Assembly (NCBI RefSeq): GCF_018343795.1
Contig: NZ_CP074346.1
Span: 1,116,001-1,180,000 of the forward strand
Direction of reading: 5' to 3'
DNA from: Phocoenobacter atlanticus subsp. cyclopteri
GTDB taxonomy: Bacteria; Pseudomonadota; Gammaproteobacteria; Enterobacterales; Pasteurellaceae
Length of the DNA: 64,000 nucleotides
Position numbers and translations under genes: made by a program. Below, one piece after another: positions 46,983-57,095 of this stretch (positions are counted from its first letter, which is position 1; every line of letters starts with the position of its first letter). Below the pieces are notes generated by a model. It saw only the letters and a list, made by a program, of their open reading frames with translations. It made no database searches and was not told the origin of the DNA.

Positions 46983-49196
46983 CTAATTAAAATCTAACGG
47001 ATCAACATCTAAAACCAATCGAATATTAGATGGTATTTCAAGCTGATTTTTATCTAAATCAAACTGATTAAGTAGCTGTTGTAACATTGCTTTTGAATGA
47101 TGTTGAATTAGCAACTGCCAACGGTACTGCCCTGCTTTTTTTGCCATAGGCGCTGCCATTGGAGGAAGGAGTTGAAAGCCTTGCCATTGATGCGCAGCAA
47201 TTTGTTGCTGAAAATAAGCGGTAAGATCAGTTAAAAAATTTGCAATTTTTTCATTATCTCGCCCTGTAGCTTTAAATAATACTTGAGCTGAAAATGGCGG
47301 TAAACTCATTAGTTGTCGCATTTCTAACGCTGTTTTCGTAAATTCGTCATAACCTTTTATAAGCAGTGACTTTAGTAATGGGTGTTCAGGATAATGAGTT
47401 TGTAACACCACAGTACCTTTCTTTTCAGCTCGTCCAGCTCTGCCTGCCACTTGAATATAAAGCTGTGCTAAACGTTCCTCGGCTCTAAAATCCGTGGAAA
47501 ATAATGCACTATCCACATTTACAATCGCAACTAAGGTTACATTTGGAAAATGGTGTCCTTTGGCTAACATTTGTGTACCAATCAAAATTTGGCTTTTGCC
47601 CTGCTGAATATCTGATAAATGCTTATCTAATGAACCTTTTCGTGTTGTGCTATCACGATCTATTCTTGTAATATTATAATGTTCAAATCTTTGGGTTAAT
47701 TCTTTTTCTAACTGTTCTGTTCCAATACCCGTTGTCACTAAATGCGTTGAACCACAATATCCACATTGTTTAGGAATAATTTTTTGAGAAGCACAATGAT
47801 GACAACGCAATACACTCTGTTTCTGATGGTAAGTATAAGGCTTTTCACAAGAACGACATTCACAAATCCAACCACATTCGTGGCAAAGTAATACAGGCGC
47901 AAACCCTCGACGGTTTAAAAACAACATCACTTGATTGCCCTGCTCTAAATGAGTTTTCATCATTGATAATAATTGTTGTGAAAGCCCTGAGTAAATTTGT
48001 TGTGTTTTCAAATCAATCACACACTGTTGAGCCAGTTGAGCATCACCTGCTCGATTTTTTAATACTAACTCAGTAAATTTACCATTTTGTACATTTTGCA
48101 CACTTTCTAAACTTGGTGTGGCTGAACCTAAAATAATCGGAATATCATTGTTTTTTGCACGTAGCACTGCTAAATCTCGTGCATTATAACGCCAACCATC
48201 TTGCTGCTTAAATGAACTATCGTGTTCTTCATCAATAATAATTAAACCCAAATTTTTAAATTGGCTAAAGAGTGCTGAACGAGTGCCAATCACAATTGCA
48301 TTTTCACCATTTTTCGCTCTGAGCCACACATTTAAGCGTTCAGTATCATTCAAATTAGAATGCACGGTATCAATTTCTACATTGAAACGAGCTTTAAATC
48401 GAGCAATTGTTTGAGGGGTTAAACCAATTTCAGGGACTAAAACTAAAACTTGTTTTCCTTTTTCTAATACTGTTTCAATAACTTGTAAATAGACTTCGGT
48501 TTTTCCTGAACCTGTGACGCCGTTTAATAAAAAAGCCCCAAAGCCTTTTTGATACTGTAAACGTCCTACTATTAGGGCTTGCTGTTTATTCAACCTTAAT
48601 TTATTACTGCTATTACATTGCTCATTATCACCTAATTTTTCCAACCACGTTTTACTTTCAAAAGAGAGTTTTTCTTTCTTAACAAAGCCTTTTTCCAACA
48701 AGGCTTTCCAAACAGACGAACTACAAGCGGTCGGTTTCTCAAAGAAATTTGCAAATTGGGTTAATTCAGTTAAAAGTTGCTGTTGCTTTTTGGCACGGTT
48801 TAAGGTGCCATTTAGCAGTGCTTTATGACCAATTTCTGTGACAGAAAATTGTTCTAATACCGCTCGTTCACAGCTTTCTCCTTGTCGTAATTTAACTGGC
48901 AATGCACTTTGCAACACTTCACCTAAAGGACTATGATAATAATCTGCTGACCATTTTAATAGTTGCCAAATTTCATCATCAAACAAAGATTGTTCATCTA
49001 ACACAGATAAGATGGGTTTAAGTTTATCTTTTGGAATATCTGTGGTTTCAGGAAAACCGACCACAATCCCTATTTTTTTTTGATTTCCAAAAGGCACAAC
49101 AACCCTCGCCCCTTTTACTGCTTTTATTTCGGCGGGCAAAAGGTAATCAAAATAACGATTTAACGGCACAGGTAATGCAATTTGAATTAAGTTCAT
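46983..49196 (-). CDS. priA: Primosomal replication helicase PriA
   Basis: 3'-5' helicase that restarts collapsed replication forks. 737 residues: the N-terminal DNA-binding domain (IQIALPVPLNRYFDYLLP), Walker A LNGVTGSGKTEVY (225-236), the DEEH box in LIIIDEEHDSSFKQ, GSATPSLES, a zinc-binding region with eight cysteines (CHECGWICECRSC ... CHHCASQKIIPKQCGYCG) and QVAGRAGRAEKKG. A consensus uptake motif (ACAAGCGGTCGG) lies inside at 48724. Confidence 0.96.
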   Translation of the reverse strand: MNLIQIALPVPLNRYFDYLLPAEIKAVKGARVVVPFGNQKKIGIVVGFPETTDIPKDKLKPILSVLDEQSLFDDEIWQLLKWSADYYHSPLGEVLQSALPVKLRQGESCERAVLEQFSVTEIGHKALLNGTLNRAKKQQQLLTELTQFANFFEKPTACSSSVWKALLEKGFVKKEKLSFESKTWLEKLGDNEQCNSSNKLRLNKQQALIVGRLQYQKGFGAFLLNGVTGSGKTEVYLQVIETVLEKGKQVLVLVPEIGLTPQTIARFKARFNVEIDTVHSNLNDTERLNVWLRAKNGENAIVIGTRSALFSQFKNLGLIIIDEEHDSSFKQQDGWRYNARDLAVLRAKNNDIPIILGSATPSLESVQNVQNGKFTELVLKNRAGDAQLAQQCVIDLKTQQIYSGLSQQLLSMMKTHLEQGNQVMLFLNRRGFAPVLLCHECGWICECRSCEKPYTYHQKQSVLRCHHCASQKIIPKQCGYCGSTHLVTTGIGTEQLEKELTQRFEHYNITRIDRDSTTRKGSLDKHLSDIQQGKSQILIGTQMLAKGHHFPNVTLVAIVNVDSALFSTDFRAEERLAQLYIQVAGRAGRAEKKGTVVLQTHYPEHPLLKSLLIKGYDEFTKTALEMRQLMSLPPFSAQVLFKATGRDNEKIANFLTDLTAYFQQQIAAHQWQGFQLLPPMAAPMAKKAGQYRWQLLIQHHSKAMLQQLLNQFDLDKNQLEIPSNIRLVLDVDPLDFN

Positions 49197-49327
49197 TGGT
49201 CAATTTAGAATATGAAAAATAAGGAGAAGTATAACGTATTTAAGATTAAATTTGTTAATGTAATATAAGATTTTATGTTTGTATTAAGGCGTAATTTTAT
49301 AAAAAGACGTTATTCATTTTTTCATAA

Positions 49328-49363
49328 TAAAACCCCAAAAATTATGTTTAACTTTTGGGGTCT
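49328..49363 (-). terminator. Terminator after the RND pump gene
   Basis: Arms AACCCCAAAA (49331-49340) and ACTTTTGGGG (49351-49360), followed on the minus strand by TTTTATT. It lies 30 bases past the stop of the pump. Confidence 0.8.
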
Positions 49364-49390
49364 GTGCTGTTTTTTAACTAAAACAATAAC

Positions 49391-52300
49391 TTATGATTCA
49401 TACTTCTGTTCATCAAATTCAGGAAGTGGTTTATGCTCACTAGCAATAAAACTGTAAATTACAGGTAGAATGAATAGGGTAAACAATGTCCCAACACCTA
49501 ACCCTGCTATAATCACAACTCCAATACTAAAACGAGCATTCGCTCCTGCACCTGATGCAAAAAGTAGTGGAATTAAACCTGCAATCATTGCTGCTGTCGT
49601 CATCAGAATAGGGCGTAAACGAATTGTAGCAGCATAAATAATTGCATTAAAGCGAGATTTATTATGATGAAGTTGCTGTTCCTTTGCTACTTCACACATT
49701 AAAATACCGTGTTTAGTAATTAAACCAACTAAGGTAACTAATCCAACTTGTGAATAAATATTTAATGTTGCCCCTTGTATTTTTGCTATACCTAAAATAT
49801 TCATTACTAATAATGCACCACTAATAGCCAATGGTACAGAAACCATTATTACCATTGGATCTCGCCAAGATTCAAATTGAATAGCAAGTACAATAAAAAT
49901 GATAATAATGGCTAAACCAAAGGTCATTAACATTGCATTGCCTTCTTGAACGTATTGACGTGCTTCAGAAAGGAAATCATATTGATAGCCTTGAGGCAAA
50001 GTTTGATCTAATTCTGCTTTTGCCCAGTTTACCGCATCTCCAATAGAGCCTGATACGACTCCGCCAATGGTTGCTGAATTTAGCTGATTCATTTTGTTTA
50101 ATGAGGCTGGTGCTGTGGTTAATTCCATTTTAATAAAGGAACCTAAGGGCACTGCTTCACCATTACTTGCCGTAACATAGTAATTCATAAGGTCTTGTGG
50201 ATTAAGACGATCTGCTCTTGGCACTTGTGAGATAATTGGGTAAGCACGTGAATCAATATCAACACGAGTAATAGTTGCTCCAGATAAGAAGCTTCCTAAC
50301 GTTGTACTCACTTGTGACATTGTAATCCCATAAGCCCCCATTTTTTCACGATCAAAAGTCATTTTCATTGTGGCAGTATTAAATTTTAAATCTAACATTG
50401 CAAAAAAGAATTGTCCTGATGCTTGTGCTTTTTCTAATACTTTCAATGCTACTTGAGCTAGTTTTTGATAACTCTCTGCAGAAGTAATAACCAAAGAAAA
50501 AGGTAATCCACTCTCCCCTGTTGAAATTTCAGGGAAAGTAATCGCATTTACATTCATTTCTGGCACTACTTTTCCCAATTTTGCAATATCATTTTTGACC
50601 TCAAACATTGATCTAGAACGCTCTGCCCAATCTTTTAACATTATAATTGCCAATGAACTATTTCCTGCACCAGAGAAACCTGCAATACTCATCATTGAAT
50701 CAATTTCAGGAATGGCTTTTACCTTAGTTTCAAAAGGTCTGAGTGCTTGTTGGGTATAATCTAAATTAGTATTAGAAGGACCAGAAGAAATAGATACCAC
50801 AAATCCTCTATCTTCGGTAGGTGCAACTTCTGTTGAGAGTGAGCTAAATAAAAATGGTAAGCTTACAAAAATTAATGTTGCAAAAAAGACGACAAAACCA
50901 CGCATTGACATTACTAAACTTAATAACCCCACATAACAAGCGGTCATTTTTTCTAAAGATTTTTCAATTAATAATTCAAAACGATTAGGTTGGTCTTTTT
51001 GTTGTAAAATATTCGCAGACATCATTGGAGAAAGCGTTAACGCTGCAATTCCTGAAATAAATACTGCACCTGCAAGGGTCAAAGCAAATTCTTTAAATAA
51101 TGTTCCTGTTACTCCTTCCATTAATGCCATTGGTGAATATACTGCCCCTAATGTAATGGTCATTGCAATAACCGGTATGGCAATTTCACGCGTACCAATA
51201 ATCGCTGCATCAAAAGGCGTTTTACCTTCTTTAATATGGCGTTCGACATTTTCTAGCACTACAATAGCATCATCTACCACAAGCCCAATCGCCAAAATAA
51301 GAGCTAATAAAGTAAGGAGATTAATTGAAAAACCCATCATTTGTAATACAAATAACACACCGATTAAGGAAATGGGAATAGTGATAATAGGTACGATCAT
51401 TGCCCGTAATGAACCTAAGAATAAAACAATCACAATTAATACTATTACTACTGCTTCACCAATGGTTTTAATCACTTCATCAATGGAATGATTAATAGCA
51501 ATAGTACCATCATAAAGAATATTTGCTTGGATTGAATCTGGTAAGTTTTGTTTTACTCTTTCAAACATTGGATAAATATTTTTAGCCACTGTTAATGAGT
51601 TGGCAGTTGCAGCGGCTTCAACTGCAATAACAACAGTTTCAGCACCATCAACCGTTGCTCTCGCTCTGTCTGACGATTTATCCAATTCAATTTTTGCTAA
51701 ATCCCCTAATTTAATTTGATTTCCAGTAGGGGTTGTTACTACGGTTAGATGACTTAATTCTTCTACCGTTGGGGTAGTGGATTCCACTTTATTGTTATAA
51801 ACGGTGTAATAGCCATTAATCGCTCCAGCAGCGGTTTGTACATTATTGGCACTCAATGCCCTCATTACTGCTGCACTGGAAAGATTATGAGCCGCTAATT
51901 TTTGAGGATCTAACCAAATACGTAAGCCAAAGGGAGTGGCACCAAAAATAGTGACTTTTGACACGCCATTTACAGTAAAAAATTGGGGTTTAACTACTCG
52001 TTGAAGATAATCTGTTACTTGGGTTGCATTTAATTCTTTTGATTTAAAACGAATGTACATCAAAGAGCTATTACCCGCAGACACACTAATAGAAGGGTCG
52101 TCAATACCACTTGGTAATTCTGAGCGAATGGCATTCACTTTTGAAGAAATATCAGAAAGAGCAACATTTGGATCGGTATTTAACTTCATTTTTGCAGTAA
52201 TCATTGCCACATTAGGTGTACTACTTGAAGTAACATAATCAATATTATCAGCTTGAGCTACCGCTTCTTCCAATTTTGAAGTAACAAATGCCTGCATTAA

Positions 52301-52471
52301 ACTTGCATCAGCACCTGCATAAACCACTTGTACATTAACAATAGTATTCGTCATTTCAGGATACTCTCGTACCTGTAATTTTTGAATGGACTGCAACCCT
52401 AAAATAGTAATTAATAAGCTAATACAAATGGCTAAAACAGGTCGTTTAATAAAAATATCAGTAAATTTCAT
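49391..52471 (-). CDS. acrB: RND multidrug efflux pump, AcrB-like
   Basis: Proton-driven inner-membrane pump of the HAE1/RND class, 1026 residues. Start MKFTDIFIKRPVLAICISLLITILG, the proton-relay aspartates in GLVVDDAIVVLENVERH (helix 4), two large periplasmic loops and the C-terminal RLRPILMTTAAMIAGLIPLLFASGAGANARFSIG. It closely resembles Haemophilus AcrB as I know it. It follows the adaptor gene by 12 bases. No acrR-type regulator adjoins. The gene symbol is by homology; drug range unknown. Confidence 0.9.
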   Translation of the reverse strand: MKFTDIFIKRPVLAICISLLITILGLQSIQKLQVREYPEMTNTIVNVQVVYAGADASLMQAFVTSKLEEAVAQADNIDYVTSSSTPNVAMITAKMKLNTDPNVALSDISSKVNAIRSELPSGIDDPSISVSAGNSSLMYIRFKSKELNATQVTDYLQRVVKPQFFTVNGVSKVTIFGATPFGLRIWLDPQKLAAHNLSSAAVMRALSANNVQTAAGAINGYYTVYNNKVESTTPTVEELSHLTVVTTPTGNQIKLGDLAKIELDKSSDRARATVDGAETVVIAVEAAATANSLTVAKNIYPMFERVKQNLPDSIQANILYDGTIAINHSIDEVIKTIGEAVVIVLIVIVLFLGSLRAMIVPIITIPISLIGVLFVLQMMGFSINLLTLLALILAIGLVVDDAIVVLENVERHIKEGKTPFDAAIIGTREIAIPVIAMTITLGAVYSPMALMEGVTGTLFKEFALTLAGAVFISGIAALTLSPMMSANILQQKDQPNRFELLIEKSLEKMTACYVGLLSLVMSMRGFVVFFATLIFVSLPFLFSSLSTEVAPTEDRGFVVSISSGPSNTNLDYTQQALRPFETKVKAIPEIDSMMSIAGFSGAGNSSLAIIMLKDWAERSRSMFEVKNDIAKLGKVVPEMNVNAITFPEISTGESGLPFSLVITSAESYQKLAQVALKVLEKAQASGQFFFAMLDLKFNTATMKMTFDREKMGAYGITMSQVSTTLGSFLSGATITRVDIDSRAYPIISQVPRADRLNPQDLMNYYVTASNGEAVPLGSFIKMELTTAPASLNKMNQLNSATIGGVVSGSIGDAVNWAKAELDQTLPQGYQYDFLSEARQYVQEGNAMLMTFGLAIIIIFIVLAIQFESWRDPMVIMVSVPLAISGALLVMNILGIAKIQGATLNIYSQVGLVTLVGLITKHGILMCEVAKEQQLHHNKSRFNAIIYAATIRLRPILMTTAAMIAGLIPLLFASGAGANARFSIGVVIIAGLGVGTLFTLFILPVIYSFIASEHKPLPEFDEQKYES

Positions 52472-52483
52472 TTTTGCTCCAAA

Positions 52484-53695
52484 TTATAAATTACTAATAG
52501 TATCAGGTGCCGTTTCACCTACACCTTGTTGATCTGCAACTGTTACCAACGCATTATTACTTAAACGCTGAAAACCACCTGTTACAATTCGATCGCCTAT
52601 TTTTACTCCTTTATGACTGTCTAACTGTGCAAAATTACCGTTCCGATCGAGAGTTTTTACATCAATTTGCTTCGCTCGATACATTTTATTTGCATCTAAT
52701 GTTGGGTTACGCTCTTTCATTCTTTCTACCATTTCTTTATCCTTATCAGATAAGGGTTGCAACACATAAACCGTTTCACCATACATTGTATAAGTCACCG
52801 CAATTTGAGGCACAACTATTTGCTCTTTCTCACTTGGTAATTGAATATTTAAGTTTACAAACATTCCAGAAAGTAATTTCTGTTGTCCTGCTGTAATGGT
52901 TGCCTCTAGTTCAACCAACCCTGTTGCAGTATTGACTGCTGGATCAATTGCAGTAATTTTAGCTGGAAAAGGTTGATTAGCTAATACATCTGTGGTTACT
53001 ACAACATCTTGTTTTAATTTTATTTTTTGTAGTTCTGTTTGTGGCAAAGTAAATTGGACTTTCATCGCACTACGATCTTCAACACGCACAATTGGTGTCC
53101 CCATTGAAATATATTGCCCTTGATTGACTTTCACAATTCCAGCAATACCATCAAAAGGGGCATAAATTTGACGACGCTTGATGCTCGCTTTCAATGCCTC
53201 AATATTTGCTACCAACTGATTATAAGTCGCTTGAATATTATCATACTCTGCTTTTGACGCACTGCCTGATTTAATCAAGGTTTGATAACGCTGATAATTT
53301 TTCTTTGCCTGTGGCAATTGGGTTTCTGCCGCACGTAAATTTGCTTTTTCTACTGTACTATCAATCTCAACCAATAACTGCCCTTTTTTAACTTGCTGAC
53401 CAGATTTAACCAACACATCTTTTACCGTGCCAGACATTTGAGCACTCAACATTGCCCCTTGATTTGGGCGAATTTTACCTGTTGTTTTGATCGTTGGTAT
53501 CCATTGTTGCGGTTCAAGTTTCATTGCTGTCACTAAATTTACTGTCTCAGGCATATTTTGAGCAAATTCTGCTTTTTTCATTTTGATAAATTGTTGCATT
53601 CCAACAACACCACCAAAAATAATTAAAGTGACTATCAAGACTAAAATCAGTAAAAACTTTTTACCTCGAGCTTTCTTTTTTTGTTTTATTTTCAT
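52484..53695 (-). CDS. acrA: RND efflux periplasmic adaptor, AcrA-like
   Basis: Membrane-fusion protein, 403 residues: lysine-rich cytoplasmic start, one membrane anchor (FLLILVLIVTLIIFGGVVGM), lipoyl half-motif LSAQMSGTVKDVLVKSGQQVKKGQLLVEID, an alpha-hairpin (QLPQAKKNYQRYQTLIKSGSASKAEYDNIQATYNQL) and the second lipoyl half RRQIYAPFDGIAGIVKVNQGQYI. The ATG at 53695 with GGAG ahead is preferred over one 33 bases upstream. Confidence 0.92.
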   Translation of the reverse strand: MKIKQKKKARGKKFLLILVLIVTLIIFGGVVGMQQFIKMKKAEFAQNMPETVNLVTAMKLEPQQWIPTIKTTGKIRPNQGAMLSAQMSGTVKDVLVKSGQQVKKGQLLVEIDSTVEKANLRAAETQLPQAKKNYQRYQTLIKSGSASKAEYDNIQATYNQLVANIEALKASIKRRQIYAPFDGIAGIVKVNQGQYISMGTPIVRVEDRSAMKVQFTLPQTELQKIKLKQDVVVTTDVLANQPFPAKITAIDPAVNTATGLVELEATITAGQQKLLSGMFVNLNIQLPSEKEQIVVPQIAVTYTMYGETVYVLQPLSDKDKEMVERMKERNPTLDANKMYRAKQIDVKTLDRNGNFAQLDSHKGVKIGDRIVTGGFQRLSNNALVTVADQQGVGETAPDTISNL

Positions 53696-53790
53696 AAATA
53701 CTCCATAAAAAATAGTAATTGTTTTCATTTTACTAATTTTAAAAAAATAATAAAGAAGAATTGTTATTTTATAAACAGCATACAGAGTAA

Positions 53791-54120
53791 CCGCAAACTT
53801 TTACCTCTTGATTTTTATTAGGTTTTAAGTACTACCTTGTTCCATCAAAGTATGATCTTATCCAAAGACTAACACAAGATCACACTTTAATTATTGCAAT
53901 AAAATCAATGGGTTATTTTCTATAATACAAAAGCAGGGTTATAAAAAGATACTATAGTGGCTAATTAACAAATATTAATTTATGTATCAACCCATATTCT
54001 GAAACATCACATTCGACATCTCCATACTAGATATTTAATTTACAAATTTAACCATTAATATAGCCACTATGTTTAAATTTTATTCTTAATTTCTAAAAAT
54101 CAATAGCTAAAAGTTTGCGG
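53791..54120. repeat. Non-coding element with nested inverted repeats
   Basis: A 13-base perfect inverted repeat closes the region: CCGCAAACTTTTA at 53791-53803 and TAAAAGTTTGCGG at 54108-54120. Inside, ATAGTGGCTA (about 53953) pairs with TAGCCACTAT (about 54060). No ORF of note. It fills most of the 520-base gap between the divergent acrA-like and satP-like genes. It could be a MITE-like remnant or a structured RNA; nothing here decides. Confidence 0.45.
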
Positions 54121-54213
54121 CGGCCTGATCCTTTATTTTTTATTTAATTATTTTTATTGAAAAAACATAGATATTTGTTAAGATTCGCCTCTTTTATATC
54201 TTCAAGGAATTTT

Positions 54214-54777
54214 ATGAATCAACAAATTACCACTAATCCTGCTCCACTTGGTCTTTGTGGTTTTGCGTTAACCACTTGGTTACTCAGCTTAATTAATACT
54301 GGTCATTTTTCAGGCTCAAATGTTGGCTTAGTTTTAGCTATGGGATTAGCTTTTGGTGGCACAGCTCAAATGATAGCGGGTATGTTTGAGTTTGCAAAAG
54401 GTAACACTTTTGGATTTACTGCTTTTACCAGTTACGGGGCATTTTGGTGGAGCTTTGCTCTTTTTAAACTCTTTTTTACTACAGGCGTGGAAACCTCATT
54501 TATCGCTTGGTATCTCGTTGCTTGGGGAACTTTTACCTTAATGATGTTTGTCGCGACACTCACTAAACCACGAGCTTTACAAACCATTTTTGGTTTACTT
54601 ACCCTTACCTTTTACCTACTTGCAATCGGTGATTTTACAACAAATCATACCATTACTCATATCGGTGGTTATTTTGGTTATTTGACTGCTCTTGCAGCAT
54701 TCTATCTTGCTTCTGCGGAAGTGATCAATGAAAGTTTTGGGCGTACCCTTTTACCTATTGGTGAACCTAACAAATAA
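54214..54777 (+). CDS. satP: Acetate/succinate transporter, SatP family
   Basis: Six-helix inner-membrane carrier or channel of the AceTr family, 187 residues, like E. coli SatP (188). Signature NPAPLGLCGFALTTWLLSLINTG at the N-terminus, then GLAFGGTAQMIAGMFEFAKGNTFGFTAFTSYGAFW. The start at 54214 (AAGGA upstream) is preferred over one 57 bases earlier. A terminator follows. Confidence 0.93.
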   Translation: MNQQITTNPAPLGLCGFALTTWLLSLINTGHFSGSNVGLVLAMGLAFGGTAQMIAGMFEFAKGNTFGFTAFTSYGAFWWSFALFKLFFTTGVETSFIAWYLVAWGTFTLMMFVATLTKPRALQTIFGLLTLTFYLLAIGDFTTNHTITHIGGYFGYLTALAAFYLASAEVINESFGRTLLPIGEPNK

Positions 54778-54810
54778 TTTATAAAATAAGTAAATATTGA
54801 TATATAAAGT

Positions 54811-54846
54811 AAAAGGTTGATCTTATAAAATCAACCTTTTTTATTT
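54811..54846 (+). terminator. Terminator after satP
   Basis: AAAAGGTTGAT and ATCAACCTTTT arms with an 8-base loop and a T-rich tail. Confidence 0.88.
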
Positions 54847-54973
54847 ATTCCATTTGATCTTAAAACCACAAAATAATGATTTCAGTCATACAAAATACAA
54901 TTTAATTGTTGCATTTTATATTCAACAATATTATAAACTAACTATTAAATAATGATGTTATGGTATTCAAATA

Positions 54974-55705
54974 ATGAATTTTAAAAAAATAGTCCCTTTA
55001 TTACTATTTTTTACAACAAACTGCTTTGCGGATATCAATATTGCCGTAGCCAGTAATTTTGTACCTACAATGAAAAAGATTGCAAAAAGTTACACAAATG
55101 TAACCGCTACAAAAATCAATATTCTTTCAGGATCAAGCGGAAAACACTACGCTCAAATTCAATATGGTGCACCAATCGATCTGTTTTTTTCTGCTGATCA
55201 AAAACGTCCAAGTGAATTATTAAAACAGCAACAAGCAATACTTACCTTTACTTATGCAATCGGTCGTTTAGTGTATTGGAAACCTCTATATAATGGTTCA
55301 AAAATAACGCTTGAAGAGGCAGTAAAGCAAAAAAGTAATCGCCTTGCATTAGCCAATCCTAAATATGCACCTTATGGAATTGCAGCGAGTGAAACACTAA
55401 AAGCCTTATCTTTATGGCAAAAAAAACAGTCTTTATATATTTTTGGTGAAAACATTGCTCAGACTTATCATTTTGTAAAATCAGGGGCAAGTGATACGGG
55501 TTTTGTTGCCTATTCTCAAATTAAACAAAATAAAAAAATTAATGAAAATAGCGTTTGGTTAGTACCACAGCAGTATCATTCTTTAATTAAACAGGATGTT
55601 GCGATTATTCACGATAATGAAGAAGTGCAACAATTTTTACGCTATTTTCACTCTAAAGAAGTGCAAAATTTAATTTTAGCCGATGGATATTCCCTCAATG
55701 ATTGA
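54974..55705 (+). CDS. modA: Molybdate-binding periplasmic protein
   Basis: 243 residues with a cleavable signal peptide (MNFKKIVPLLLFFTTNCFA). ModA features: INIAVASNFVPTMKKIAK, ILSGSSGKHYAQIQYGAPIDLFFSADQKRP with the oxyanion-binding serines, LANPKYAPYGIAASETL and GASDTGFVAYSQI. Its end overlaps the modB start by 8 bases. Confidence 0.93.
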   Translation: MNFKKIVPLLLFFTTNCFADINIAVASNFVPTMKKIAKSYTNVTATKINILSGSSGKHYAQIQYGAPIDLFFSADQKRPSELLKQQQAILTFTYAIGRLVYWKPLYNGSKITLEEAVKQKSNRLALANPKYAPYGIAASETLKALSLWQKKQSLYIFGENIAQTYHFVKSGASDTGFVAYSQIKQNKKINENSVWLVPQQYHSLIKQDVAIIHDNEEVQQFLRYFHSKEVQNLILADGYSLND

Positions 55706-56381
55706 TGACATTTCATTTCAAGCATTATTACTGTCATTTAAACTCAGTATCACGACGACTCTGTGTTTACTTATTATCGGTACGCCTATTGCCTTTTGGT
55801 TAGCCACATCACGCAATCGCTTTAAATTTATTATTGAAGCCTTGATTGCGTTACCCCTTGTCTTACCGCCAACAGTGTTAGGCTTTTATTTATTAATTTT
55901 ACTTAACCCAAATAGTTTTATCGGTTCTTTAGTTTTCCAACTGACTGGTGAAACTATTTTATTCTCTTTCTCAGGTTTGGTGATTGGTTCCATTGTATAT
56001 TCCTTCCCTTATGTCACTCAACCGTTAACCAATGCCTTTGCGAGTATTAATCCCAATATTATTGAAACCGCAAAAGTACTCAATACTAAACCTTTAGATC
56101 GCTTTATCCATATTGTATTACCAATGGCAAAGCGAGGCTTTATGACAGCTTCAGTGTTGGGTTTTGCCCATACATTAGGGGAATTTGGTGTGGTGTTGAT
56201 GTTAGGGGGGAATATTCCCAATAAAACACAAGTTGTTTCTATCGCCATTTACGATCACGTAGAATCCCTAAACTATATTCAAGCCCATTGGCTAGCAGGA
56301 ATTTTACTGGTGATCTCTTTTGTTTTATTATTATTTATCTTTAAAATTAATCACTCATTTAACAGCGTGGTAAAACTGTAA
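55698..56381 (+). CDS. modB: Molybdate ABC transporter permease
   Basis: 227 residues, five to six membrane helices, with the ModB marks LALPLVLPPTVLGFYLL-like (ALIALPLVLPPTVLGFYLLILL), the coupling helix IIETAKVLNTKPLDRFIHIVLPMAKRG and FAHTLGEFGVVLMLGGNIP. The start at 55698 is preferred to one 15 bases earlier. Its stop overlaps the modC start. Confidence 0.94.
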   Translation: MIDDISFQALLLSFKLSITTTLCLLIIGTPIAFWLATSRNRFKFIIEALIALPLVLPPTVLGFYLLILLNPNSFIGSLVFQLTGETILFSFSGLVIGSIVYSFPYVTQPLTNAFASINPNIIETAKVLNTKPLDRFIHIVLPMAKRGFMTASVLGFAHTLGEFGVVLMLGGNIPNKTQVVSIAIYDHVESLNYIQAHWLAGILLVISFVLLLFIFKINHSFNSVVKL

Positions 56382-57010
56382 TGACCATAAAATGCGATTT
56401 CAACATTAAACGAACGGATTTTTCACTCTCTTTTAATGCAGAATTATCAGGGAATAAAATTACTATTATTAAAGGAAAATCAGGTTGTGGAAAAACCAGT
56501 TTATTACGTTTAATGGCAGGACTAGACTACTCGCCTAACAATACATTTATTGTCAATAATCAAGTATTCCAACAAAATGATATTTTCATCCCTGCTGAAA
56601 AACGCCCTATTGCCTATGTAGGACAAGAGAGTTGTTTATTGCCTTTTATAAATATAGAAAAAAATATCGCTTTTGCTCAAAAAAGACGAAGTTGTTCTGA
56701 TTATGCCTTACCTAATTTAGATGAATTATTTGGCATTTTTGACCTCCATCACTGTAAACTGAAATTACCCGATCAACTCTCTTCAGGAGAAACCCAACGA
56801 GCATTGGTTATTCAATCTATAATGAGTACACCAAGCCTTTTTCTATTTGATGAAGCCTTTTCTGCCATTGATGAACAACGTAAAAAAATTATTCTAGATT
56901 ACTTAATGGATTATTTAAAGCAACGTAATTTACCTGCTATCTATGTCTCTCACGATTCTGAAGAATTAAAATATATTCACTCTGATACCAGTATTCAGTT
57001 AACGATATAA
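56381..57010 (+). CDS. modC: Molybdate ABC transporter ATPase, short form without C-terminal domain
   Basis: 209 residues: Walker A IKGKSGCGKTSLL, Q-loop YVGQESCLLPFINI, signature LSSGETQRALVIQ, Walker B LFLFDEAFSAID and switch YVSHDSEE. Typical ModC (about 350 residues) adds a MOP/TOBE domain that binds molybdate and regulates the pump. Here the protein stops right after the ATPase domain; the stop is followed by AT-rich DNA with no MOP remnant that I can see. Coupling to modB supports the role. Confidence 0.85.
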   Translation: MTIKCDFNIKRTDFSLSFNAELSGNKITIIKGKSGCGKTSLLRLMAGLDYSPNNTFIVNNQVFQQNDIFIPAEKRPIAYVGQESCLLPFINIEKNIAFAQKRRSCSDYALPNLDELFGIFDLHHCKLKLPDQLSSGETQRALVIQSIMSTPSLFLFDEAFSAIDEQRKKIILDYLMDYLKQRNLPAIYVSHDSEELKYIHSDTSIQLTI

Positions 57011-57095
57011 TGTTGCTCATTTTTATTCTTAAATTTATGTTAAACTTACCCAAACTATTTATTAAATTATACAAGAGAATTTATAAGGAAAAACA

